Assembly (NCBI RefSeq): GCF_004296575.1
Contig: NZ_SAYT01000007.1
Coordinates: forward strand, 1 to 64,000
DNA: 64,000 nt
Reading direction: 5' to 3'
DNA from: Dyella amyloliquefaciens
GTDB lineage: Bacteria; Pseudomonadota; Gammaproteobacteria; Xanthomonadales; Rhodanobacteraceae
Shown piece by piece: positions 9,383-19,982 of the stretch (within the stretch, counting starts at the first letter, position 1; each line of letters begins with the position of its first letter). Below the pieces are notes generated by a model. It made no database searches and was not told the origin of the DNA. It saw nothing but the letters and a program-made list of their open reading frames with translations. A program made the translations under genes and the position numbers.

Positions 9383-12300
9383 ATGAGCTTTCGTATGTTG
9401 AATCGCGCCGTGCTGCTGCGTCGGACGACGCTTGCCGCTGCGCTGACCATGGGCTTGACCGGCGTTGTCTTCGCCCAGTCGACCACCGGTACCATTTTTG
9501 GCCAGGCGGAAGCCGGCGAAACCGTCACGGTCACCGGCTCCACCGGCATCAGCCGTTCGGCGACCGTGGATGACTCAGGTCGTTACCGCATCAGCAACCT
9601 GCCGCTGGGCACCTATTCGGTGGTCCTGCAGAAGGGTGGCTCCACGGTCGACAGCCGCAAGGATGTCTCCATCACGGTGAACGCGGGTACCGAAGTGAGC
9701 TTTGTCGCCGCGGCAAACGCTCAGGCACTGGCCTCCGTTACGGTTACGGCGAATGCGCTGCCGGCTATCGACGTGTCGTCGGTGGATTCGCGCACCGTCA
9801 TTACCTCGCAGGATCTCGATCGCTTGCCGCTCGGCCGCAGCGCCGAAGCCATCGCTTTGCTTGCGCCGGGCGTGGTCCAGGGCAGCAGCTACTTCGCAGG
9901 CCAGAAGGCCGGTTCGAGCGTCATTTCGTTCGGCGGTTCGTCGGTGACCGAGAACGCGTATTACATCAATGGTTACAACACCACTGATCCGCTTAGCAAC
10001 CTGGGTGGTATCGGCCTGCCGTATGGCGCGATCGACCAGCAGGAAATCTATACCGGTGGCTACAGCGCCATGTACGGTCGCTCCGACGGTGGCGTGATCA
10101 GCCAGGTGGGCAAGCGCGGTACCAATGAATGGCACTTCGGTGGCCAGGTGCTGTGGTCGCCCAAGTTCCTCGCGGAAGATCCCCGCAGCATCCTCTACCC
10201 GAACAACCAGCTGCCGGACGGTTACGGCTATGCGAGCAAGACCCTGCCGGGCACGCCGTATCGCAACCGCAAGGACAACGTGAAGTGGAACACCACCTAT
10301 GACTTGTATGCCGGTGGCCCGCTGATCAAGGACAAGCTGTTCTTCTTCATCGCAGCCGAGGCTGAAAAGGAAGAAGGCAAGAGCACCACGGCTTCCTCGT
10401 CGGGTCAGCCTACCAATACCTATTACAAGTACGACGTTCCCAAGTACTACGCCAAGCTCGACTGGAACATCAACGACAGCAATATCCTGGAGCTGACGGG
10501 GATCTCCAACAAGACCGAGTACAGCGGCACGCAGTACAAGTACGACTACAAGACCGCGACGGAAGGCGCGCTCAACGGCTACGACACGTCGACCAAGACG
10601 GGTTCCGATATCTATATCGGCAAGTTCACCAGCTACATCACGGATGACCTGACGTTCACGGCCACCTATGGCCAGAACCGCGCCATCGACTACTCGAACA
10701 CCCCGGGCCTGAGTCCGGATCGCCCGTACCTGTACACGCCGGTCTACCAGGATCCGAGCATTACGGGCGGCACGCCGATCCGCAACGGCAATACCGTCCT
10801 GTACGTGAAGGATCCGGGTGCGAAGAACAAGACCCATGGTCTTCGCCTCGACCTGGAATACAAGCTCGGCGACCACACGTTGGCGGCCGGTATCGACAAC
10901 ATGCACTTCAACGCCACCAACGAAGGCCAGCAGATCAGCGGTCCGGGTTATGCGTGGATCTGGGGTGCCGTCGATGATCCGAATGAAGCTCTCTCGCCGG
11001 AGCAGGGCGTGGGCGCACCGGGTGGTGATGGCTACTACGTCGACAAGTACGTGTTCACCACGACCACCAGCATGTCGGTGAGTCAGAAGGCGCAGTACAT
11101 CGAAGACCGCTGGCAGATCAACGACAAGTTCCTGCTGAGCCTGGGCCTGCGCAACGACCAGTTCACCAACTACAACGCCACCGGCCAAGCCTACGTCCAC
11201 CAGACCAACCAGTGGGCGCCGCGCATTGGCTTCAGCTGGGACGTGTTCGGTGATTCCTCGTTCAAGGTGTTCGGCAACCTGGGTCGTTACTACCTCGCGC
11301 TGCCCAACAGCGTGGCGATTCGCGGCGCTTCGCCGTCGACCTTCACCGATGAATACTTCTCCTACACCGGCATCGACGCCAACGGCAATCCGACGGGCCT
11401 GACCCCGCTTGGACCTGGCCCGGTGTCCACCAACGGTGAGTACGGCGAAACGCCGGATCCGAAGACGGTGGCTGCCTCCAACCTCAAGTCGCAGTATCAG
11501 GACGAAGCCATCCTCGGCTTCTCCAAGATGCTGGGTAGCAGCTGGGTGTTCGGTGCCAAGGGCACGTTGCGCAAGCTGCAGACCGCGATCGACGACGTTT
11601 GCGACATGGACCCGCTGATCGCGAAGGCGGCCGCGCAGGGTATCGATCCTGACTCGGTCAACCTGCCGAACAGCTGCCTGATCTTCAATCCGGGCAAGAC
11701 CAACACCTTCCTGCTCGCGAATGCCGACGGCAACGGCTATCAGAAGGTCAGCATGTCGACCAGCGACTGGGGCTTCACCTCGGGCGCCAAGCGCAAGTAC
11801 TACGCCCTGGATCTGTTCCTGGAGCATCCGTTCGACGGCAAGTGGCAGGCTCGCGTGGACTACACGTTCTCGCGCAGCTATGGCAACACGGAAGGCCAGG
11901 TGCTTTCGACCGTGGGCCAGGATGACGTCTCCAAGACGCAGGACTGGGATGCCGCTTCGCTCATGGTCAACAGCAACGGCGTGCTTTCCAACGACCGTAC
12001 GCACCAGCTGAAGGCCTATGGCTCCTACCAGATCGCTCCGGAATGGATGGTCTCCGGTGCGTTGCGTGTGATGTCGGGTGCACCCAAGGCTTGCCTTGGC
12101 TACTACGGAGAGGACAACACCGATCCGGCCGGTGGCTATCGCTCGGCCTATCGCTGGTGCGCAGGCAAGCCGTCGAACCTGGGTTCCATGGGTCATCTGC
12201 CGTGGCAGGAGATCTTCGATCTGGGCGTGACCTATCGTCCGGCGTTTGCAGACAACAAGCTGGCCTTCAGCTTCAATGTCTTCAACGTGTTCAACCAGCG

Positions 12301-12424
12301 TAAGCCGACCGTGCTCGATGCCACCTACGAGAAGGCTCCGTTCACGGTGTCCAACACCTACGGCATGACGCTGTACCAGACCACGCCGCGTTACGCCCGC
12401 TTCGGTGTGTCGTACGACTTCTGA
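9383..12424 (+). CDS. Oar-like TonB-dependent outer-membrane receptor (copy 2)
   Basis: A 1013-residue paralogue of the preceding gene with the same order of parts. These are a signal peptide ending FAQS, a carboxypeptidase-regulatory-like domain (GETVTVTGSTG, SGRYRISNLPLGTYSVVL), the plug (RTVITSQDLDRLPLGRS) and a long barrel ending VSYDF. Visible alignment suggests very high identity in the plug and lower identity in extracellular-loop-like segments, for example around residues 265-290 and 520-550, where residues and gaps differ. Its own terminator follows. The pair probably arose by tandem duplication with loop divergence, which could change ligand choice. Confidence 0.92.
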   Translation: MSFRMLNRAVLLRRTTLAAALTMGLTGVVFAQSTTGTIFGQAEAGETVTVTGSTGISRSATVDDSGRYRISNLPLGTYSVVLQKGGSTVDSRKDVSITVNAGTEVSFVAAANAQALASVTVTANALPAIDVSSVDSRTVITSQDLDRLPLGRSAEAIALLAPGVVQGSSYFAGQKAGSSVISFGGSSVTENAYYINGYNTTDPLSNLGGIGLPYGAIDQQEIYTGGYSAMYGRSDGGVISQVGKRGTNEWHFGGQVLWSPKFLAEDPRSILYPNNQLPDGYGYASKTLPGTPYRNRKDNVKWNTTYDLYAGGPLIKDKLFFFIAAEAEKEEGKSTTASSSGQPTNTYYKYDVPKYYAKLDWNINDSNILELTGISNKTEYSGTQYKYDYKTATEGALNGYDTSTKTGSDIYIGKFTSYITDDLTFTATYGQNRAIDYSNTPGLSPDRPYLYTPVYQDPSITGGTPIRNGNTVLYVKDPGAKNKTHGLRLDLEYKLGDHTLAAGIDNMHFNATNEGQQISGPGYAWIWGAVDDPNEALSPEQGVGAPGGDGYYVDKYVFTTTTSMSVSQKAQYIEDRWQINDKFLLSLGLRNDQFTNYNATGQAYVHQTNQWAPRIGFSWDVFGDSSFKVFGNLGRYYLALPNSVAIRGASPSTFTDEYFSYTGIDANGNPTGLTPLGPGPVSTNGEYGETPDPKTVAASNLKSQYQDEAILGFSKMLGSSWVFGAKGTLRKLQTAIDDVCDMDPLIAKAAAQGIDPDSVNLPNSCLIFNPGKTNTFLLANADGNGYQKVSMSTSDWGFTSGAKRKYYALDLFLEHPFDGKWQARVDYTFSRSYGNTEGQVLSTVGQDDVSKTQDWDAASLMVNSNGVLSNDRTHQLKAYGSYQIAPEWMVSGALRVMSGAPKACLGYYGEDNTDPAGGYRSAYRWCAGKPSNLGSMGHLPWQEIFDLGVTYRPAFADNKLAFSFNVFNVFNQRKPTVLDATYEKAPFTVSNTYGMTLYQTTPRYARFGVSYDF

Positions 12425-12746
12425 TCCGCTCGCGTCGGTCGCAAGACCGACCCACCACACGGTGCCACGCCCTCCCGGTGCCGTGTGGTGATTTCAAGGC
12501 AAAGGACGCTTCACCCTTATCTTTGCAGCCACCGGTCCCCGCCGGTGGCTTTTTTATGCGCGTGATTCTTCACGAAGCGTCGTGTAGCTCGTGGCTTGCG
12601 GTGCTATGGAGCCCATCGCCTGAGGATGTCGCGACGGCCGGCATCGGCCGCGTGAGGATGTGGCACGCGGCTGCACGAGTTCATCAGCCGCGCTCGCGCC
12701 CGCTGCGATGCTGGGTGTGTGGAATCGAGCGAAGCGGCGTAGCGCC
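12425..12746. other. Gap between receptor 2 and motB (convergent)
   Basis: Contains three stems: CGGTC-GCAA-GACCG near 12436-12449, a 10-bp inverted pair (12453-12462 with 12481-12490), and the T-tailed terminator at 12528-12555. From 12556 to 12746 no gene, clear terminator for the minus strand, or repeat family is recognised. Confidence 0.55.
12528..12555 (+). terminator. Rho-independent terminator after receptor 2
   Basis: GCCACCGG (12528-12535) pairs with CCGGTGGC (12542-12549) around a 6-nt loop, followed by six T residues. Another stem (12453-12490, CACCACACGG with CCGTGTGGTG) lies just upstream in the 3' untranslated region. Confidence 0.85.
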
Positions 12747-13781
12747 TCAGGGGGAGCGAGGGCTGACCGACGCAGCATCGGTGCCCGGCTTGTCGCTGGC
12801 CGCTTGCGCCTTGGATACCTCGATGGCGGGCGGTGCGGCCGGAGCGATGGGCGCCACCGTGGGGAGCAGCGCAGCCGTCGCCTTGTCGTCGATGGGGCCG
12901 GTTTCCTGCGACAGCGAGGATGCCTCGGCCTGCTTGTTCATCACGATGATGCTGATGCGACGATTGATCGGATCGCCCGGGTTGGCGCGATCGAACGGCA
13001 CCGACGCGGCCAGTCCCACGACGCGCGCAATCTTGTCTTCGGGCAGGCCGCCGGAGAGCAGGGCGCGTCGCGCGGCATTCGCGCGGTCGGCGGAAAGCTC
13101 CCAGTTGCTGTACTGGTGATCGGTGCTGTAGGGCGCATCGTCGGTGTGGCCGGAGAGGCTGATGCGATTGGGTACGCGGTCGATGAAGCCGGCTAGTTCC
13201 ACGAGGATCTTCGTGGTGTACGGGCGCAACTGCGCGCTACCCGTGTCGAACATCGGTCGGTTCTGCTTGTCGACGATCTGGATGCGCAGGCCTTCGGGCG
13301 TGATGTCCAGCAGCAGCTGATCCTTGAACGGTTCGAGCGCCTGGCTGCTCTGGATGGCGGCCTTCAACTGCTGCATCAGTTCTTCGAGACGCGCGCGTTC
13401 CTGCTTGCGCGCTTCCTTCTCGATGTCCTTCGGATCGACGCTGGTGGCGGAAGCGTTCTGCTTGTCGTGGCCCGGACCATGCGGAAGATCCATCGCACCG
13501 CCCAGCTTGATCATGCTGGTGCTGGCACCGCCCGGGCCGTTCTGGCCCGAAGGCGCCATGGTCGCCGTGCCCTGCGTCATGCTCGGATTCTTGAAGTATT
13601 CCGAGATGGCTGCGCGCTGCTGCTTGGTGCCTGCACCGATCAGCCACATCACGAGGAAGAAGGCCATCATCGCGGTGACAAAGTCCGCGTACGCGACCTT
13701 CCAGGCACCGCCGTGGTGGCCGTGACCTTTTTTCTTTACGCGCCGAATGATGATGGGTGCGGGGGCGCCCTGTTCGCTCAC
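12747..13781 (-). CDS. motB: Flagellar motor stator protein MotB
   Basis: Inner-membrane stator subunit that anchors the motor to peptidoglycan and carries protons. The 344-residue protein has a basic N-terminus, then one membrane helix containing the motif YADFVTAMMAFFLVMWLI. Asp33 is in the position of the essential proton-carrying aspartate. A linker follows, then an OmpA-type peptidoglycan-binding domain (about 180-300) with LSGHTDDAPY and the NRRISIIV end. The C-terminal 45 residues are a proline/alanine-rich tail. Its ATG overlaps the motA stop by 4 nt, so the two are translationally coupled. Confidence 0.96.
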   Translation of the reverse strand: MSEQGAPAPIIIRRVKKKGHGHHGGAWKVAYADFVTAMMAFFLVMWLIGAGTKQQRAAISEYFKNPSMTQGTATMAPSGQNGPGGASTSMIKLGGAMDLPHGPGHDKQNASATSVDPKDIEKEARKQERARLEELMQQLKAAIQSSQALEPFKDQLLLDITPEGLRIQIVDKQNRPMFDTGSAQLRPYTTKILVELAGFIDRVPNRISLSGHTDDAPYSTDHQYSNWELSADRANAARRALLSGGLPEDKIARVVGLAASVPFDRANPGDPINRRISIIVMNKQAEASSLSQETGPIDDKATAALLPTVAPIAPAAPPAIEVSKAQAASDKPGTDAASVSPRSP

Positions 13782-14647
13782 GTCGCAGCCTTCGCGCGCG
13801 GCGCCTTGAGGTGTTCTTCAAGATCCTGGAAGCCAGGCCGCGCGTTGGCGGAAAGCGACTTGCGGGCGAATTCCACTGCCACCTTGGGGTTGTAGCCGCG
13901 CAGGTTCGCCAGCAGCGCGACCTTCACGCACTCGAAGGCTTTGCCGTCTTCCTGCACGCGGTTCTCCATCGCCGCACCCAGCGGGCCGAGGAAGCCGTAG
14001 CAGAGCAGGATGCCGAGGAAGGTGCCGACCAGCGCACCGGCGATGTGTTCGCCGATGGCAGAGGTGTCGCCGTCGAGCTGCCCCATGGTGGTGACGATGC
14101 CGAGTACCGCCGCCACGATGCCGAAGCCGGGCAGCGCGTCGGCCATCTTCGCCACGGCCAGCGCAGGCGCCACGGCTTCGTGATGATGCGTTTCCAGCTC
14201 CACTTCCAGCAGCTGCTCCAGCTCGTGCGGGTTCATGCTGCCACCCACCATCAGCCGCAGGCAGTCGGTGGTGAATTCGATCAGGTGATGTTCGCGCAAC
14301 AGGCGCGGGTAGGCGGAGAACAGCGAGCTGGACTGCGGGTCTTCGATGTGTTCCTCCACGCCGAGCAGGCCTTCCTTGCGGATCAGGCTGAACAGGTCAT
14401 AGAGCATCGACAGCAGGTCGACATAATCCTGCTTCTTGTACTTGGGTCCCTTGAGCAGGCCGGCGGCGTCACGCAACGCCCCCTTGACCACGTTGACCGG
14501 GTTGGCCGAGAGAAAGGCGCCCACGGCGCCGCCACCGATGATCAGCAGTTCATAGGGTTGCCACAGCGCAAGGATATGGCCGTGCGACAGCACGAAACCG
14601 CCGAACACGCACGCAAGGACCACCAGGGCGCCGACCAGGACCAACAT
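13778..14647 (-). CDS. motA: Flagellar motor stator protein MotA
   Basis: Inner-membrane stator subunit forming the ion channel with MotB. The 289 residues resemble the enterobacterial MotA in length and layout: two N-terminal helices (about 3-20 and 33-50), a cytoplasmic domain with YPRLLREHHLIEF, and helices 3 and 4 (about 170-190 and 202-222) with LPGFGIVAAVLGIVTTMG and HIAGALVGTFLGILLCYG. The C-terminal LEEHLK matches the family. A sigma-28-type promoter lies 43 nt upstream. No other flagellar or chemotaxis genes are in the window. Confidence 0.96.
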   Translation of the reverse strand: MLVLVGALVVLACVFGGFVLSHGHILALWQPYELLIIGGGAVGAFLSANPVNVVKGALRDAAGLLKGPKYKKQDYVDLLSMLYDLFSLIRKEGLLGVEEHIEDPQSSSLFSAYPRLLREHHLIEFTTDCLRLMVGGSMNPHELEQLLEVELETHHHEAVAPALAVAKMADALPGFGIVAAVLGIVTTMGQLDGDTSAIGEHIAGALVGTFLGILLCYGFLGPLGAAMENRVQEDGKAFECVKVALLANLRGYNPKVAVEFARKSLSANARPGFQDLEEHLKAPRAKAAT

Positions 14648-14900
14648 ATTCGCTCCGAGATACGGAGCCGATGTCTCCGTGCTCTGGCCTTATCGGCGCA
14701 GACGCAAGAAAGTTGAGAAAACGTTTAGGCGGTTGGCGTGGGATTTTTCGAGGTCGTTTGCGGCTGAGAAAACGGGCCGCTTCCGTCAGTTACAGGAAAG
14801 TAGGCCGTGCGGACACGAGGGCCTTGGATTCGGGCACGAGCGATAGCGCTTTGAGATTGCAGGCGCGTCGTTGCCCTCCGAAACCAGCCCAGGCGACGCG
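14648..14900. other. Leader region of motAB
   Basis: Apart from the sigma-28-type promoter at 14690-14716 and a small CTCCG-CGGAG stem just before the motA start (about 14653-14666), I see no gene or repeat in this stretch. Confidence 0.5.
14690..14716 (-). promoter_or_regulatory. Sigma-28 (FliA) type promoter of motAB
   Basis: On the minus strand TCAACTTT (-35, complement of 14709-14716), 11 nt, then GCCGATAA (-10, complement of 14690-14697). The enterobacterial consensus is TAAAGTTT-N11-GCCGATAA, so the -10 is a perfect 8/8 match, the spacing is exact and the -35 matches 6/8. Transcription would start about 36 nt before the motA ATG. Confidence 0.85.
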
Positions 14901-16016
14901 TTACGCCGTGGTGGCGCTTTCCGGTTCGACGGCATCCGGCAACGGCTGCGAGGCATGGGAAGAAGCGGGCTGCATGACGTGGTGTCCCAGCGCATGCAGA
15001 TCCAGCTGGTCGACGGGAATGGGCTCGTAGTTGGACCCGAATGCCACTTCGCCGAACTTCCATCCGGCCGGCCGCCGCACCGCACCCCAGAAACGCTTGG
15101 CGGCGTTCCAGTGCAGGCCGACCAGGCCATGGTTGTTGTCGTCATCCACCATCGGATCGCCCACGCCGGTGGGGCGCAGCGGCTCGCCGTACAGCGCCGT
15201 GCCGAACACTACGTCCCAGATAGAGAGCACCTGGCCGAAATTGCAGTTGTGCAGGTTGGGCCGAGTGGGGTCCACCAGCATGTGATGCAGGCGATGGAAC
15301 TTCGGCGCCACCAGCACGCGGTTGAACACCGGCCCGAAGCCGATACGTACGTTGGCGTGCGAGAAGTTCTGCACCAGTTCGCCGATCAGCACCAGCCAGG
15401 CGAACTGGTCGGGCTCCACGCCCATCACGATGCCGACGGTGGCCAGGATCATCGACTGGATGAAGCCGTCGATGAGGCTGCCGCGGTCGTTCGTCCAGCA
15501 GCTCATCTGGCGCGTGCTGTGATGCATGCTGTGCAGCGCCCACCACCACGGCAACGCATGCTGCAGGCGATGCATCCAGTAATAGGTGAAGTCGTAGACG
15601 AGGTAATAGCAGCCGAACAGTATCCACGGATGCTCTTTCAGCGCGGGAAACCAGTGCGTGATGGCCAGCGGTGATGCGCTCGCGTCGCTGGGACCCACGT
15701 CGGGGCCGCCGAAATAATTGGCGATCGGCGTGAGCACCAGGTAGCTGAAGATCGGGAAGATACCGACCAGCATCAACAGGGTGTACTGGAAGTCCACCTT
15801 GGTGAGCTTGCGATCGGTCCACTTCTCAGCGGGCACGATGCTTTCCAGCGGACGGAAGATGAAACCGATGATGCAAAGCTGCAGCGTGGCGATCAGCAGC
15901 GACTCGGCGATGTCATTCGGATCGCCCGCGAGGCCCTGCAAGTGCAGGAACTGCAGCAGCGGCTGCACGCCGTGGCTGCTGAACCAGTTGACCAGGTGGG
16001 ACCACAGTTCGGACAT
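14901..16016 (-). CDS. Sterol desaturase / fatty-acid hydroxylase superfamily membrane protein
   Basis: Integral membrane di-iron enzyme of unknown substrate, 371 residues. Several hydrophobic helices flank the histidine clusters that define the superfamily: YWMHRLQH, ALHSMHHS and FHRLHHMLVD, with additional histidine at NLHN. The C-terminal 80 residues are hydrophilic and atypical. Bacterial members act on lipids, carotenoids or sterol-like compounds, and nothing nearby settles which. The ATG at 16016 (MSELWSHLVN) is preferred over a TTG six codons upstream. It stands alone between motAB and murU on the same strand, with no overlap. Confidence 0.8.
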   Translation of the reverse strand: MSELWSHLVNWFSSHGVQPLLQFLHLQGLAGDPNDIAESLLIATLQLCIIGFIFRPLESIVPAEKWTDRKLTKVDFQYTLLMLVGIFPIFSYLVLTPIANYFGGPDVGPSDASASPLAITHWFPALKEHPWILFGCYYLVYDFTYYWMHRLQHALPWWWALHSMHHSTRQMSCWTNDRGSLIDGFIQSMILATVGIVMGVEPDQFAWLVLIGELVQNFSHANVRIGFGPVFNRVLVAPKFHRLHHMLVDPTRPNLHNCNFGQVLSIWDVVFGTALYGEPLRPTGVGDPMVDDDNNHGLVGLHWNAAKRFWGAVRRPAGWKFGEVAFGSNYEPIPVDQLDLHALGHHVMQPASSHASQPLPDAVEPESATTA

Positions 16017-16159
16017 CGTCGTTACCTTGCACAAAAGCAGAAGCAGTCCTGCAGGCGACGGGTCCAGGTATGGCGCGCTCTACAGAGCTGGGCGGTTTAG
16101 GATACTGCCGCATCCCGGCCGCATCCACCCGGCATGATTTTGCGCCGGCAAGCTTTCGC

Positions 16160-16831
16160 TCAGCTACCGCGCAGGTGTGCGTCCAGTTCATTCAGCTGAG
16201 CGGGGTTGCCCAGGTTGCGCCAGAAACCATCGTAGCGCTCGCCGCCGAGCTGCCTGGCGCGCATCGTCTGCTGGTACAGCGGCAACAGCTTGAAGCGGCC
16301 CGGTGCCTGACCTTGCATGAATTCGGGCCGATACACACCGATATTGCCGAAGGTGAGTCGCTGGCCTTCGCCGTCTTCACTCAGCTGACTGTCGTTCAGC
16401 ACGAAATCGCCGGCGGCGTGCCAATCGGGATTGGGCACCATGACGAGATGCGCGAGACCTGCGGGCTGCAGTGGCAACGCGGCATAGTCGTAATCGCTGT
16501 AGATATCCGCGCTGACGGCAATGAAGGGCTCCGGTCCCAGCAGCGGCAGCGCATTCAACATGCCGCCGCCGGTTTCCAGCGGCGTGGGGCCTTCGTAGGC
16601 ATAGCGGATGCGCAGCCCCCAGCGCGAACCATCGCCGAGTGCGTCGGGAAACTGATCGGCGAGGTGCGAGGTGTTGATGACCACGTAGCGCACATCGATG
16701 GCCGCGAGCTTTTCCAGATGCCACTCGATCAGCGGCTTGCCACCCACCGGAAGCAGCGGTTTGGGCGTGCGGTCGGTAAGCGGCCGCATGCGTTCGCCGA
16801 GGCCTGCTGCAAAGATCAGTGCGTGTCGCAT
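16160..16831 (-). CDS. murU: N-acetylmuramate-1-phosphate uridylyltransferase MurU
   Basis: Predicted cytoplasmic nucleotidyltransferase turning MurNAc-1-phosphate and UTP into UDP-MurNAc in the peptidoglycan recycling shunt known from Pseudomonas. The 223-residue, single-domain protein has the signature GLGERMRPLTDRTPKPLLPV at the N-terminus, PLIEWHLEKL, and the acidic SADIYSDYDY metal/sugar region. It is short and lacks the C-terminal left-handed helix of GlmU or RfbA. The start at 16831 is chosen because MRHALIFAAG fits the family; a longer frame upstream runs into repeat sequence. The presence of amgK just upstream on the same strand is the strongest support for MurU rather than a sugar-nucleotide enzyme. 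Confidence 0.85.
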   Translation of the reverse strand: MRHALIFAAGLGERMRPLTDRTPKPLLPVGGKPLIEWHLEKLAAIDVRYVVINTSHLADQFPDALGDGSRWGLRIRYAYEGPTPLETGGGMLNALPLLGPEPFIAVSADIYSDYDYAALPLQPAGLAHLVMVPNPDWHAAGDFVLNDSQLSEDGEGQRLTFGNIGVYRPEFMQGQAPGRFKLLPLYQQTMRARQLGGERYDGFWRNLGNPAQLNELDAHLRGS

Positions 16832-16860
16832 GGGATTCCTGCAGTAGCCAATGTCCTCTT

Positions 16861-17004
16861 CGTCATCCCGGCAAAAGCCGGGATCCAGCGACTGAAGCTT
16901 CGAATGGGGGAAAGACACTGGATAACTCGCTTCGCTCGCCCCTTTGGGGCCGTCCTGCGGACGTTCTTCGCACTTCGCGCTCGTCCGGCTTTCGCCGGAA
17001 TGAC
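16861..17004. repeat. Dispersed repeat between amgK and murU
   Basis: Begins CGTCATCCCGGC and ends GCCGGAATGAC, with a GCCGGGATCCAGCGACT segment near the left end and an interior that holds no gene. The outer arms are imperfect inverted repeats of the same family style as 326-357 and 19983-20073. It fills nearly all of the space between the two recycling genes. Confidence 0.65.
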
Positions 17005-17027
17005 AGAGTCAGACCATGTTGTTCGCA

Positions 17028-18041
17028 TCATGCAGCCGCTACCTGGCTGAGATCGCGGCCTTCCGCGTGACGCTCCAGCAGAGCGACGAAGTCGGCCAGT
17101 TCCGGATAGTTGCGCGCCACGGACACCACGTACTGATAGACCGTCGTCACGTTGGCGAGATAGCCGGGCTTTCCGTCGCGATACCACAGGCGATAGAACT
17201 GGCCGAGTACGCGCACGTGGCGATGCATGCCGGTGAGATCGACCCAGCGCAGGAAACGCGCTGGCGTCACGCTCTCATCGATCATGCCGGCGCCGAGCAG
17301 GCGCTGGCGATACGACTCGATCCAGCCTTCCACGCGTTCGCGTGGCCACACGATGTAGGCGTCGCGCAGCAGCGAAGCGAGGTCGTAGGTGATGGGGCCG
17401 GATAGTGCGCCCTGGAAATCGATGACGCCGGGATTGTTGTCGTCGACGACGAGCAGGTTGCGGCTGTGGTAATCGCGATGCACGAAGCAGCGTGGCTGTT
17501 CCTGCGCATGGCGGATGATCACGTCGAACGCAGCTTCCAGCATATCCCACTCACCGCAACTCGGCGTGTGGCCGAGATGGCGACCGAGGAACCATTCCGG
17601 CATCACTTCCAACCCCGTCACCAGCACCTGGTGACTGAACGGTGGCAGGTCGCGATGGTCCATGCGCGTCTGCATCAGCAGCAACGCATCCATGGCATCG
17701 CTGTACAGCGCATCCGCCGTCTGTTCGTTCAGCTCGGACAGATAGAGACGGTTGCCGAGATCCTCGATCAACAGGAAGCCTTGCTCCAGATCCTTCGCGT
17801 ACACCGCAGGCACATGCAGGCCGGCGGTGGCCAGTCGTTCGCCCATGGCCAGCCACGGGCGCGGATCTTCCTTATCCGGCGGCGAATCCATCACGATCCA
17901 GCTGCGGCCGTCATGGTGCGTGCGCCAGTAGCTGCGAAAGCTGGCGTCGGACGAGGCGGATTCCAGGTTGAGCGTGGCGTCGCCGAGGGCAGAGCGGGTC
18001 CAGGCCAGGCGGGCGGCGGCGCGGTCGGGGGCGATGGTCAT
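17028..18041 (-). CDS. amgK: N-acetylmuramate/N-acetylglucosamine anomeric kinase AmgK
   Basis: Aminoglycoside-phosphotransferase-fold kinase predicted to phosphorylate the anomeric carbon of MurNAc, feeding MurU. Of 337 residues, the kinase marks are FVHRDYHSRNLLV (catalytic HxD...N loop, around residue 200) and GVIDFQGALSGPITYDLASLL (the DxQ metal site followed by the family's YDL). The region before it contains FLLIEDLGNRLYL. The start at 18041 (MTIAPDR) is chosen, with an alternative ATG 8 codons upstream. With murU it would form a recycling route that bypasses early UDP-MurNAc synthesis, a route tied in Pseudomonas to intrinsic fosfomycin tolerance. Confidence 0.87.
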   Translation of the reverse strand: MTIAPDRAAARLAWTRSALGDATLNLESASSDASFRSYWRTHHDGRSWIVMDSPPDKEDPRPWLAMGERLATAGLHVPAVYAKDLEQGFLLIEDLGNRLYLSELNEQTADALYSDAMDALLLMQTRMDHRDLPPFSHQVLVTGLEVMPEWFLGRHLGHTPSCGEWDMLEAAFDVIIRHAQEQPRCFVHRDYHSRNLLVVDDNNPGVIDFQGALSGPITYDLASLLRDAYIVWPRERVEGWIESYRQRLLGAGMIDESVTPARFLRWVDLTGMHRHVRVLGQFYRLWYRDGKPGYLANVTTVYQYVVSVARNYPELADFVALLERHAEGRDLSQVAAA

Positions 18042-18092
18042 GGCGTGCTGCGTGGGGTGATGCATGCAGCTTAGCGGGTGAAGCCCTTCAAC

Positions 18093-18164
18093 TGTAGGAG
18101 CGCACCCAGTGCGCGACCGCGGAGCATTGGTGTACCGCGATCGCGCACTGGGTGCGCTCCTACA
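18093..18164. repeat. Inverted pair of REP-like 24-bp units
   Basis: Arms 18093-18116 and 18141-18164 are perfect 24-bp inverted repeats. They extend inward as a nearly perfect 30-bp stem with about a 12-nt loop. The unit begins TGTAGGAGCGCACCCAG. The pair sits between the 5' end of amgK and the 3' end of amtB, both on the minus strand, a normal setting for REP doublets. Confidence 0.85.
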
Positions 18165-18190
18165 ATAAAAAGGAGTTATCGCAAGATTGG

Positions 18191-18225
18191 CCCCTCACCC
18201 CACCCTCTCCCCAAAGGGGAGAGGG
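18191..18225. repeat. CCCTCTCCCC hairpin repeat downstream of amtB
   Basis: CCCTCTCCCC (18203-18212) and GGGGAGAGGG (18216-18225) form a perfect 10-bp stem with an AAA loop, preceded by the CCCCTCACCCC motif of the repeat family seen at 445-507. It begins 7 bp past the amtB stop and may stabilise the mRNA end, but it has no T-tail for the minus strand. Confidence 0.6.
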
Positions 18226-18231
18226 CTTTAA

Positions 18232-19975
<1,744 letters not shown>

Positions 19976-19982
19976 TCAACGC

